NCBI RefSeq assembly: GCF_020535565.1
Contig: NZ_CP084758.1
Coordinates: 4,787,001-4,851,000 of the forward strand
Length of the DNA: 64,000 nucleotides
Source of the DNA: Shinella sp. XGS7
GTDB lineage: Bacteria; Pseudomonadota; Gammaproteobacteria; Burkholderiales; Burkholderiaceae_C
Direction of reading: 5' to 3'
Within the stretch, counting starts at the first letter, position 1. Every line of letters starts with the position of its first letter. The notes below the pieces were generated by a model. It was not told the DNA's origin. It did not search any database and worked only from the letters and a program-made list of their open reading frames with translations. Both the position numbers and the translations under genes were made by a program. Positions 49,292 to 57,647 of the stretch are shown in pieces.

Positions 49292-50701
49292 TCAGTGGGG
49301 GTGGAAGGTCACGCGCTCGGGCACCGGCTTGGGCGTGCCCAGCTTGCTCCACCAGGGCATCAGCAGGAAGAAGCCGAAATAGAACAGCGTGCCAACCTGC
49401 GACACCAGGGTGCCGATGTCGGAAGGCGGCTTGATGCCCAGATAGCCCAGCACCAGGAAGACCACGACGAAGACGCCGTACAGATACTTGTGCCAGTCCG
49501 GACGGTAGCGGATCGACTTGACCGGGCTGTGATCCAGCCAGGGCAGGAAGAACAGGATCACCACCGCGCCGCCCATCACGACCACGCCCCAGAACTTGGC
49601 GTCGAAGATCTTGAGCAGGCCGATGGCCACCAGAGCCACCAGCAGTGCTGCCGCCTTGGCCTTGCCGCCGAAGCTGCCCTTGAGCACGGCCAGCACCGCA
49701 CCCAGGCCGATGATCACGCACAGCACATTGACCATCACATCGGTCGTGGCGCGCAGCATCGAATAGAAGGGCGTGAAGTACCAGACCGGGGCGATGTGGG
49801 CCGGGGTCTTGAGCGGGTCGGCCGGGATGAAGTTGTTGTACTCCAGGAAGTAGCCACCCAGCTCCGGCGAGAAGAACACGATGGCGGTGAACACCATCAG
49901 GAACAGGCCCACGCCGAAGATGTCATGCACCGTGTAGTACGGGTGGAAGGGAATGCCGTCCAGCGGCTTGCCATGGGCATCCTTCGGAGCCTTCGGACCC
50001 TTGATCTCCACGCCATCCGGGTTGTTGGAACCCACCTCGTGCAGCGCAATGATGTGCGCCACCACCAGGCCCAGCAGCACCAGGGGCACGGCGATCACGT
50101 GGAAGCTGAAGAAGCGGTTCAGCGTGGCGTCGCTCACCACATAGTCGCCGCGGATCAGCAGAGCCAGGTCCGGGCCGACAAAGGGCACGGCGGCAAACAG
50201 GTTCACGATCACCTGGGCGCCCCAGTAGGACATCTGGCCCCAGGGCAGCAGATAGCCCATGAAGGCCTCGGCCATCAGGCACAGGAAGATGCCGCAGCCG
50301 AAGATCCAGACCAGCTCGCGCGGCTTGCGGTAGGACCCGTAGATCAGGCCGCGGAACATATGCAGGTACACCACCACGAAGAAGGCCGAGGCGCCCGTGG
50401 AGTGCATGTAGCGGATCAGCCAGCCCCAGGGCACATCGCGCATGATGTACTCGACCGAGGCGAAGGCCAGGGCCGCGTCCGGCTTGTAGTGCATCACCAG
50501 GAAGATGCCGGTGACGATCTGGATCACCAGCACCAGCAGGGCCAGCGAGCCGAAGATGTACCACCAGTTGAAGTTCTTCGGAGCGTAGTACTCCGACATG
50601 TGCTCCTTGTACATCTTGCTGGCCGGGAAGCGGTTGTCCACCCAGGTCAGCAGCTTGACGCCCGCGGAGGCGCCGGCAGGTGCTTCTTTGAAATCAGCCA
50701 T
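49292..50701 (-). CDS. petB: Cytochrome bc1 complex, cytochrome b
   Basis: The 469-residue membrane core of complex III. Haem ligands are in the helices around YMHSTGASAFFVVVYLHMFRG and FFSFHVIAVPLVLLGLVVAHIIALH; the quinol-site signatures PWG (GYLLPWGQMSYWG) and PEW-equivalent (PVWYFTPFYSMLR) are present. About eight to nine helices, with an extended C-terminus of two further helices typical of betaproteobacteria. Confidence 0.97.
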   Translation of the reverse strand: MADFKEAPAGASAGVKLLTWVDNRFPASKMYKEHMSEYYAPKNFNWWYIFGSLALLVLVIQIVTGIFLVMHYKPDAALAFASVEYIMRDVPWGWLIRYMHSTGASAFFVVVYLHMFRGLIYGSYRKPRELVWIFGCGIFLCLMAEAFMGYLLPWGQMSYWGAQVIVNLFAAVPFVGPDLALLIRGDYVVSDATLNRFFSFHVIAVPLVLLGLVVAHIIALHEVGSNNPDGVEIKGPKAPKDAHGKPLDGIPFHPYYTVHDIFGVGLFLMVFTAIVFFSPELGGYFLEYNNFIPADPLKTPAHIAPVWYFTPFYSMLRATTDVMVNVLCVIIGLGAVLAVLKGSFGGKAKAAALLVALVAIGLLKIFDAKFWGVVVMGGAVVILFFLPWLDHSPVKSIRYRPDWHKYLYGVFVVVFLVLGYLGIKPPSDIGTLVSQVGTLFYFGFFLLMPWWSKLGTPKPVPERVTFHPH

Positions 50702-50720
50702 GTTCTCGACTCCGTCCCGG

Positions 50721-51317
50721 TTAAGCCTTCTTGTCCTCGCCGATCAGCAGCTTGCTGTCGGAGAGATACATATGGGGCGGCACCTCGAGGTTGTCGGGGG
50801 CGGGCTTGTTCTTGAAGACGCGGCCCGCCATGTCGAAGGTGGAGCCGTGGCAGGGGCACAGAAAGCCGCCATGCCAGTCGTCCGGCAGCGAGGGTTGCGC
50901 GCCGGTCTGGAACTTGTCGCTGGGCGAGCAGCCCAGGTGCGAGCAGATGCCCACGGCCACAAAGACCTCGGGCTTGATCGAGCGCCCCTGGTTCTTGGCG
51001 TACTCGGGCGTGGGATAGGCGGTCCGATCCGACTTGGGATCCGCCAGCTGGGACTCGGTGGCCTTCAGCGACTCCAGCTGCTCGGGCGTGCGGCGCACGA
51101 TCCACACCGGCTTGCCGCGCCATTCCACCGTCATCTTCTCACCCGGCTTCAGGCTGCTGATATCCACTTCCACCGCCGCACCGGCGGCTTTGGCACGCTC
51201 CGAAGGCGTGAATGTGCTGACGAACGGCACCGCGGTGGCTACGCCACCCACGGCACCGGCACAACCCGTGGCGATAAGCCAGGTGCGTTTGCCTTGGTCC
51301 ACTTGCTGGTCACTCAT
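50721..51317 (-). CDS. petA: Cytochrome bc1 complex, Rieske iron-sulfur subunit
   Basis: The 198-residue Rieske protein starts at the ATG 51317 (GAGGA upstream) and has a twin-Arg-like/TM anchor at residues 12-35. The [2Fe-2S] ligands lie in CSHLGC (Cys125, His127) and CPCHGS (Cys154, His157), with Cys130 and Cys156 forming the disulfide. First gene of petABC; divergent from mscL. Confidence 0.97.
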   Translation of the reverse strand: MSDQQVDQGKRTWLIATGCAGAVGGVATAVPFVSTFTPSERAKAAGAAVEVDISSLKPGEKMTVEWRGKPVWIVRRTPEQLESLKATESQLADPKSDRTAYPTPEYAKNQGRSIKPEVFVAVGICSHLGCSPSDKFQTGAQPSLPDDWHGGFLCPCHGSTFDMAGRVFKNKPAPDNLEVPPHMYLSDSKLLIGEDKKA

Positions 51318-51508
51318 GAGGTTCCTCAAACGAGACTTCTGATCGGGGGCAACAGCGGATTCTAACGGACGCTGTCAAGCCCCCCGCGCCGCCCGAGCGC
51401 CGCGCCGCGTAGGCGCCACACCCCCAGGTAAGGCCCGATTCCCCCAGAATGAAGTCGGGCACAATGACAGCGTTTGAGCCTCAGCAAAGAACGCGAAGGA
51501 GTGTGCGC

Positions 51509-51958
51509 ATGGGATTCATGTCGGAGTTCAGGGAATTTGCCGTCAAGGGCAATGTGGTCGATCTCGCCGTGGGCGTGATCATCGGCGGCGCCTTCGGCAA
51601 GATCGTCGACTCCGTGGTCAAGGACCTGATCATGCCGGTCGTCGGCCGGGCGGTCGGCGGCCTGGACTTCAGCAACTACTTCCTGATGCTGTCGGATCCG
51701 CCGGCCGGCTATGCCGGGCCCATGACCTACGAGGCCCTCAGCAAGGCGGGCGTGCCGCTGTTCGCCTATGGCAGCTTCCTGACCATCCTGCTGAACTTCG
51801 TGATCCTGGCCTTCATCATTTTCGTGATGGTCAAGCAGATCAACCGGATCAAGCGCGCCGACACCCCGGCCCCCGCCCCGGCCGAGCCGCCGCCCACGCC
51901 CGAAGACGTGCTGCTGCTGCGCGAAATCCGCGACAGCCTGCGCCAGAGCGGCAAGTAA
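51509..51958 (+). CDS. mscL: Large-conductance mechanosensitive channel MscL
   Basis: MscL opens under osmotic downshock. The start [43 protein letters not shown] is the N-terminal amphipathic helix and pore helix TM1. TM2 is [28 protein letters not shown], and the C-terminal helix [15 protein letters not shown] closes the bundle. GAAGGAG precedes the ATG at 51509. 149 residues, normal. Confidence 0.97.
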   Translation: MGFMSEFREFAVKGNVVDLAVGVIIGGAFGKIVDSVVKDLIMPVVGRAVGGLDFSNYFLMLSDPPAGYAGPMTYEALSKAGVPLFAYGSFLTILLNFVILAFIIFVMVKQINRIKRADTPAPAPAEPPPTPEDVLLLREIRDSLRQSGK

Positions 51959-52097
51959 GCGGGGGTAACAGCCCGCCAGCTGTCAGTTTTTTGGCAGCGA
52001 TCAAGCCGCCGTGCGCCTCGCGCGCCATGGCTGGCGGGCTTTGGCGCGATACTGCCGTCACAAGCCTGTGGCAGATTACCCACAGCCCGCCCGACGC

Positions 52098-54506
52098 ATG
52101 ACTCCGCCCGACGTCCGACTCAATCCTCATCTGGAAGCCGCCCTGCAGCGCCTGCGCACCGCGGCCGAGCAGGCGGCCGAGCGTGGGGCCGAGGGCATGG
52201 GCATGGCCGCGCTCTCCGCCGGCCAGCTCAAGCGCCGCGACGCCTTGCTCTCCGCCCAGTTCCTGTTCCGCAAGCAGCAGGCCCTGTTCGGCCAGCGCTT
52301 TTACCAGAGCCTGCGCGGCCAGATGGCCGGCGAGCAGCGCCCCAAGCCCGCGCCCGGCGCCAAGCGCGACTGGACCGAGCTCTCGCTGATGAACGACGAG
52401 CAGGTGGACGCCATGGTGGCCGCCGACCGCATCGGCCTGGCCATCGGCCACCAGAGCGAGTGGGAGCTGCGCGATGTCGAGTCCTACCTGCCCGGTCTGG
52501 GCGTGGAAGGCGGCGAGCGCAACCCCTTGCGCCCCGAGCTGGTGGCGCAAGCCCTGCTGGACGCCGTGCACGCCATCACCGAAGACAGCGACACGCGCCA
52601 GATCCTGATCGACGAGATGACGCGCGCCCTGGCCCAGGAGATGCGCGCCTGCTATGCGGAGATCGCACAACTCTTCCGCAGCCGCGGCCTGCGTCCGCAG
52701 GACCTGCGGGTGCGCGGCAGCGAGGCCGGCGGCCACAGCGGGCACTCGGTCCAGCACAGCACCCATTCCGTGCACGGCCAGACCCTTCACTCCCAGCAGG
52801 GCACGTCGGGCCTGAGCACCGGCGGCAGCCTGCAGGGCGGTGCCCCGGGTGGCCACGGCCCGGGCTTTGCCCAGGGCGCTGGCTGGCCTGGTGGCGCCGG
52901 TGCCGTGCCGCGCCGCAGCGGGCCCGGCATGCTGGGCGTCGTGGAACCCCAGATGGTGGAGCTGCTGCGCCGCCTGGCCTATGTGCCCAGCGCGCCCGCG
53001 CCGCTGGACGCGCCGGCCCTCGCCGGAGCGCCCACGGGGGGCGCCAGCGGCGCTTGGGAAGCGGGCTGGGAGGGCAGCGAGGCCGCCACCTCCTGGGCCG
53101 GTCAGCCCCTGCCGCCCAATCTGATCTTCCAGCACCGCGAGGAACTGCGCCAGGCCGCCACCGGCCAGCTCGATCACATGGTGATCGATGTGATCGGCAG
53201 CCTCTTCGACCAGATCCTGGCCGACCCCAAGGTGCCGCCGCAGATGGCGCGCCTGATCGCGCGGTTGCAGCTGCCCGTGCTGCGCGCCGCCCTGGGCGAC
53301 CGCAGCTTCTTCTCCTCGCGCCGTCATCCGGTGCGCCGCTTCATCAACCGCATCGCCTCCCTGGCCTGCGCCTACGAAGACTTCTCGGAAGACCCGGGCC
53401 GCGCCTTCCTGGGCCAGGTGCGCGAGCTGGTCAACGAGGTGGCCGAGGGCGATTTCGAGCGCATGGACGTCTACGAGTCCAAGCTCGACGCGCTGGAGCG
53501 CTTCATCGCCGAGCAGAGCGCCCAGGTGCTGCGCGCCGGCAGCGACGCCGCCGCCCTGGTGGAGCGCAAGGAAACCGATCTGCGCCTGCAGCAGCGCTAT
53601 ATGCAGCAGCTGCAGGCCGCGCTGGCCCCGGTGCCCATGCCGGACTTCCTGCGCGAGTTCCTGGCCCAGGTCTGGAGCCAGGCCATCGTGCTGGCCGGCC
53701 GCAGCGGCGGCCCCGAGCGTGAGCAGCGCCTGCGCCAGAGCGGCCGCGACCTGGTGATGAGCGTGCAGCCCAAGGGCGGCACCGCCCAGCGCCAGGCCTT
53801 TCTGGCCATGCTGCCGGGCCTGATGCGCAGCCTCAACGAGGGGCTGGACCTGATCGCCTGGCCCGAGGGCGCGCGCAAGGCCTTTTTCGCCGCCCTGCTG
53901 CCGGCGCATGCCGAGTCGCTCAAGGGTCAGGGCTTGAGCCCGCTGGACCACAATCTGCTCGTCAAGCAGTTGGACGGCGTGTTCGGTGTGTCCGCTCCCA
54001 CCGAACAGGACCTGCCCGCCAACACCGGGCTGGACGTGCCCGAAGACCTGGACCTCGGCCAGCGCCTGAGCGCCGACGAGGCCCGCCGCCTGGGCCTGGT
54101 GCAGGAGGCCAAGGTGGACTGGGACGGTCAGCTGGACATCGACCTCAGCGCCGACGAGGCCCCGCTGAACAGCGTGGACATCAGCATCGACGGACTGCCC
54201 GCCGCCGAGGCCCCCGAGCCCAGCCAGGGCGAGCTGCTGATCGAGCATCTGCAGCTGGGCTTTGCCTACCAGATGAACACCGGCGAGCAGTGGCGCAAGG
54301 TGCGCCTGGCCCATATCAGCGCCGGCCGCAGCTTCTTCATCTTCACCTACGGCCAGAAGCACCAGGAAACGGTGACCATGACCGCGCGCATGCTCAAGCG
54401 CCTGTGCGAATCCGGCCGGCTCAAGGCCTTCGAGAACGCCTATCTGCTGGAGCGCGCCACCGCGCGGGCCCGCAAGCAGCTGGCGGAATTGAGCAAGACC
54501 GCCTGA
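52098..54506 (+). CDS. DUF1631 family protein, 802 aa
   Basis: A long cytoplasmic protein of the DUF1631 family, common in gamma- and betaproteobacteria. A Gly/His/Ser-rich linker (about residues 213-255: HSGHSVQHSTHSVHGQTLHS) separates the N-terminal helical part from the main domain (SFFSSRRHPVRRFINRIASL). The C-terminal 80 residues (LGFAYQMNTGEQWRKVRLAHISAGRSFFIFT) resemble a PilZ-like barrel, which may bind cyclic di-GMP, but the RxxxR motif is not evident. Function unknown. Confidence 0.75.
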   Translation: MTPPDVRLNPHLEAALQRLRTAAEQAAERGAEGMGMAALSAGQLKRRDALLSAQFLFRKQQALFGQRFYQSLRGQMAGEQRPKPAPGAKRDWTELSLMNDEQVDAMVAADRIGLAIGHQSEWELRDVESYLPGLGVEGGERNPLRPELVAQALLDAVHAITEDSDTRQILIDEMTRALAQEMRACYAEIAQLFRSRGLRPQDLRVRGSEAGGHSGHSVQHSTHSVHGQTLHSQQGTSGLSTGGSLQGGAPGGHGPGFAQGAGWPGGAGAVPRRSGPGMLGVVEPQMVELLRRLAYVPSAPAPLDAPALAGAPTGGASGAWEAGWEGSEAATSWAGQPLPPNLIFQHREELRQAATGQLDHMVIDVIGSLFDQILADPKVPPQMARLIARLQLPVLRAALGDRSFFSSRRHPVRRFINRIASLACAYEDFSEDPGRAFLGQVRELVNEVAEGDFERMDVYESKLDALERFIAEQSAQVLRAGSDAAALVERKETDLRLQQRYMQQLQAALAPVPMPDFLREFLAQVWSQAIVLAGRSGGPEREQRLRQSGRDLVMSVQPKGGTAQRQAFLAMLPGLMRSLNEGLDLIAWPEGARKAFFAALLPAHAESLKGQGLSPLDHNLLVKQLDGVFGVSAPTEQDLPANTGLDVPEDLDLGQRLSADEARRLGLVQEAKVDWDGQLDIDLSADEAPLNSVDISIDGLPAAEAPEPSQGELLIEHLQLGFAYQMNTGEQWRKVRLAHISAGRSFFIFTYGQKHQETVTMTARMLKRLCESGRLKAFENAYLLERATARARKQLAELSKTA

Positions 54507-55559
54507 TCAGGCCGTCTCGCCCAGCAGACGCCGCGCCATGCGGATGGCCGCGCGCATGCTGGCGGGGTCGGCCGTGCCGCGGCCCGCGATATCGAAGGCG
54601 GTGCCGTGGTCGGGGCTGGTGCGTATGAAGGGCAGGCCGAGCGTGATGTTCACGCCCTTCTCCAATCCCAGATATTTGACCGGGATGAGCCCCTGATCGT
54701 GGATCATGGACACCACCAGGTCGAACTCGCCCGGGCGCTGCGCGCTGGCACGGGCGCGCATGAAGACGGTGTCGGGCGCATAGGGCCCGCTCACCGCCAG
54801 CCCCTCGGCCCGCGCCTGCGCGATGGCGGGCGCGATGATGTCGATCTCCTCGCGCCCGAACAGGCCGCCCTCGCCCGCATGCGGGTTCAGGCCCGCCACC
54901 GCGATGCGCGGCTGCGCGATGCCGAAGCGGCGCAGGGCCGCCGCACTGATGCGCAGGGTCTGCAGCACGCGCTCGACGCTCAGGGCCTCGATCGCCTCGC
55001 GCAGCGCCATATGGATGGTCACCAGCACCACGCGCAGCTCCTCATTGGCCAGCATCATGCGCACCGGCGGCGGTGCAGCGCCCGGCGCAGCGGCCAGGGC
55101 CTGCAGCATCTCGGTGTGGCCGGGATAGTCCACACCCGCGGCATGCAGGGCTTCCTTGTGGATGGGGGCGGTCACCAGGCCCGCGGCCTGGCCGGCCTGG
55201 ATGGCGGCCACGGCGGCCGTGATGCAGGCGGCCGCCGCCGCGCCGGCGCGCGCATCGATGCGCCCCTGGCCGGCGTCCAGCAGATCAGCGGGCAGGCCGG
55301 CGGGCTGCCAGACCGGCACGCAGTCCGGCGGCACCCCGGCCAGCTCGGCCAGGCTGTCCAGCCGGGCCAGCGGCAGATTCAGGCCGCGCTGGCGCAGGGC
55401 GCGGCGCAGCACGCCGGCGTCACCCACCAGACAGAGCTGCTCGCGCCGCGCATCGGCCACCCAGGCGGCCACCGCAATCTCGGGGCCGATGCCGCAGGCA
55501 TCGCCCATGGTGAGCAGCAGGGGCAGGCCGGCGGCCGCGGCAGGGCGCATTTCATTCAT
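54507..55559 (-). CDS. pdxA: 4-hydroxythreonine-4-phosphate dehydrogenase PdxA
   Basis: PdxA oxidises 4-phosphohydroxy-L-threonine in pyridoxal-phosphate synthesis. Blocks are LLTMGDACGIGPEI (residues 13-26; the family has GDPxGIGPEI, here Ala-Cys replaces Pro-Ala), LVTAPIHKEALHAAGVDYPGHTEML, metal-binding His residues in HTEML, GLNPHAGEGGLFG and VSMIHDQGLIPVKYL, and the end FIRTSPDHGTAFDIAGRG. 350 residues. The conserved D-P in GDPAGIG is altered; substrate range could differ. ATG at 55559 or 55550. Confidence 0.9.
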   Translation of the reverse strand: MNEMRPAAAAGLPLLLTMGDACGIGPEIAVAAWVADARREQLCLVGDAGVLRRALRQRGLNLPLARLDSLAELAGVPPDCVPVWQPAGLPADLLDAGQGRIDARAGAAAAACITAAVAAIQAGQAAGLVTAPIHKEALHAAGVDYPGHTEMLQALAAAPGAAPPPVRMMLANEELRVVLVTIHMALREAIEALSVERVLQTLRISAAALRRFGIAQPRIAVAGLNPHAGEGGLFGREEIDIIAPAIAQARAEGLAVSGPYAPDTVFMRARASAQRPGEFDLVVSMIHDQGLIPVKYLGLEKGVNITLGLPFIRTSPDHGTAFDIAGRGTADPASMRAAIRMARRLLGETA

Positions 55560-55714
55560 GCGCCGATTGTTCCACGCGGCTTTCGGCCCGGGAAAAACGT
55601 GCTTCGTCGCATGGCCGCGCTGCGCCCCCGCGCGCATGCCACACTGCCCGCGGCCGCATCCGGCCCACCCACACAGGTCGCCCATCCGTAGCGACCACCA
55701 CAGGAGGAGATTTC

Positions 55715-57577
55715 ATGCCCAGAAGCAGTTCGTCCCCCCTTTCCCGCGCGACGCTGGCCCCGCTGCTGCTGGCCCTGGCCGCCGCCCTGGTCGGCGCCAG
55801 CCCCGCGGTGTCGGCCGCCACCGTCCCCCTCGGCAAGCAGGCCGCGCAAAGCCCCGAAGCCCGGCGCCTGCACGCGCTCTTCGCCGAAGCCTGGGAAGAC
55901 GGCGCGCGCCGCGCTCCCGAATGGGCCACCTACCGGGGCGACCACCGCTATGGTGACAAGCTCAGCGACCGCAGCCCCGCCGCCGAGGCCGCCGCCCGCG
56001 CCCAGCGCCAGCGCTACGAGCAGCGCCTGCGCGCCATCCCGCGCGAGCGCCTGAACACCCAGGACCGGGTCTCCTATGACATGTTCCTGCGCGATCTGCG
56101 TGAAGACCAGGAGCTGGATCGCTACGAGGGCTACCGCAGCCTGAGCATCGGCTCGCTCTGGGGCTTCCACACCGGCCTGGCCAATCTGATGCGCCAGAGC
56201 CCGGCGCGCAGCGAGCAGGACCTGCGCAACATCCTGGCGCGCTTTGCCGCCTACCCCAAGCGGGTGGACCAGGAGCTGGCCCGGCTGGAGCGTGGCATGC
56301 AGCTGGGCTGGGTCAGCAGCCGCCCGGTGCTGGAGCGCGCCCTGCAGCAGCTGGACACCCAGCTCACGGCCGACGTGAACCGCAGCCCCTTCTACGAGCC
56401 CTTCAGCCGCAGCGGCAAGGAGCTGCCCGAGGCCACGCTCAGCGCCCTGCAGGTCCAGGCCCAGGAGGCGCTGCGCAGCCAGGTCTACCCGGCCATGCAG
56501 AAGCTGTCCGGCTTCCTGCGCGAGCGCTACCTCCCCCAGGCGCCGGCGGACGGCGCCTACCAGCACTACCCGCAGGGCCGCGAGGTCTACGCCGCCCTGG
56601 TACGGCTGCACACGACCACGAACATCAGTGCCGACGAGGTGCATGAGATCGGGCTGGCCCAGGTCAAGCGCCTGCGCGCCGAGATGGAGGCGGTGCGCGA
56701 GCAGGCTGGCTTCAAGGGCAGCCTGAGCGAGTTCATGGAAGCCATCAAGAACGACCCCGCCCAGTACTACCCCGATGGCGAGAGCCTGCTGGCCGGCTAC
56801 CGCGAGATTGCCAAGCGCATCGACCCCGAGCTGCCCCGCCTCTTTGCCGAGCTGCCCCGCGCACCCTACGGCGTGCGTGCCATGCCCGCCTATATGGGCC
56901 CCGGTGCGGCCGAGAACTACAACCGCCCCGAGCAGGGCGGGCGCAGCGCCGGCTGGTTCAATGCCAATGCCCTGGCCTTCAAGCGCAAGCCCAAATGGGC
57001 CATGGAGACCCTGGTGGCCCACGAAGCCATGCCGGGCCATCATCTGCAAGGCGCGCGGGCGGCCGAACTCGGCGAGCTGCCCCAGTTCCGCCGCGACAGC
57101 TTCATCACCGCCTACGGCGAGGGCTGGGCCCTCTATGCCGAAACCCTGGGCGGCGAGCTGGGCCTGTACCAGACGCCCTACAGCCGCTTTGGCCATCTGC
57201 AGGCCCAGATGCTGCGCGCCACCCGCCTGGTGGTGGACACCGGCCTGCATGCCAAGGGCTGGAGCCGCCAGCAGGCCATCGACTACATGCTGGAGCAAGG
57301 TGGCGAAGACCCGGTCTTCATCGCCTCCGAGGTGGACCGCTACTACTCCAACCCCGGCCAGGCCCTGGCCTACATGATGGGCAAGCTGCGCATCGAGGCC
57401 CTGCGCGACCGTGCCCGCCAGGCGCTGGGCGAGCGCTTTGCGCTGCGCGACTTCCATATGGTGGTGCTGGACCAGGGGGCCGTGCCCCTGGACGTGCTGG
57501 AGCGGCGCGTGGACGAGTGGGTGGCCGAGCAGCTCAAGCCGGCGCACCCGCGCTCCAGAGGGCTCGTGCAAAACTAG
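55715..57577 (+). CDS. Exported DUF885 zinc peptidase-like protein, copy 1 (620 aa)
   Basis: A signal peptide (residues 1-34) precedes a DUF885 domain of the M-type metallopeptidase superfamily. The zinc motif is HEAMPGHHLQ (His436, Glu437, His442), with the third ligand/catalytic region in ITAYGEGWALYAETLGGELG. These exported proteins are thought to be peptidases, but few have been tested. A close paralogue follows 70 bp downstream. GGAGGAG is the ribosome-binding site. Confidence 0.88.
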   Translation: MPRSSSSPLSRATLAPLLLALAAALVGASPAVSAATVPLGKQAAQSPEARRLHALFAEAWEDGARRAPEWATYRGDHRYGDKLSDRSPAAEAAARAQRQRYEQRLRAIPRERLNTQDRVSYDMFLRDLREDQELDRYEGYRSLSIGSLWGFHTGLANLMRQSPARSEQDLRNILARFAAYPKRVDQELARLERGMQLGWVSSRPVLERALQQLDTQLTADVNRSPFYEPFSRSGKELPEATLSALQVQAQEALRSQVYPAMQKLSGFLRERYLPQAPADGAYQHYPQGREVYAALVRLHTTTNISADEVHEIGLAQVKRLRAEMEAVREQAGFKGSLSEFMEAIKNDPAQYYPDGESLLAGYREIAKRIDPELPRLFAELPRAPYGVRAMPAYMGPGAAENYNRPEQGGRSAGWFNANALAFKRKPKWAMETLVAHEAMPGHHLQGARAAELGELPQFRRDSFITAYGEGWALYAETLGGELGLYQTPYSRFGHLQAQMLRATRLVVDTGLHAKGWSRQQAIDYMLEQGGEDPVFIASEVDRYYSNPGQALAYMMGKLRIEALRDRARQALGERFALRDFHMVVLDQGAVPLDVLERRVDEWVAEQLKPAHPRSRGLVQN

Positions 57578-57647
57578 CGGACGGGTCGTTCGGGCCCGCC
57601 CATAACGGCCGAGGCCGCCGGCACGGCCCCACAGGAGGAGTGATTTC

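Noticed and set aside
52725..52830. Possible tandem DNA repeat in the His/Ser/Gly linker of the DUF1631 gene
   Set aside because: The protein is repetitive but the DNA shows no regular unit; it is low-complexity coding sequence, not a CRISPR or minisatellite.
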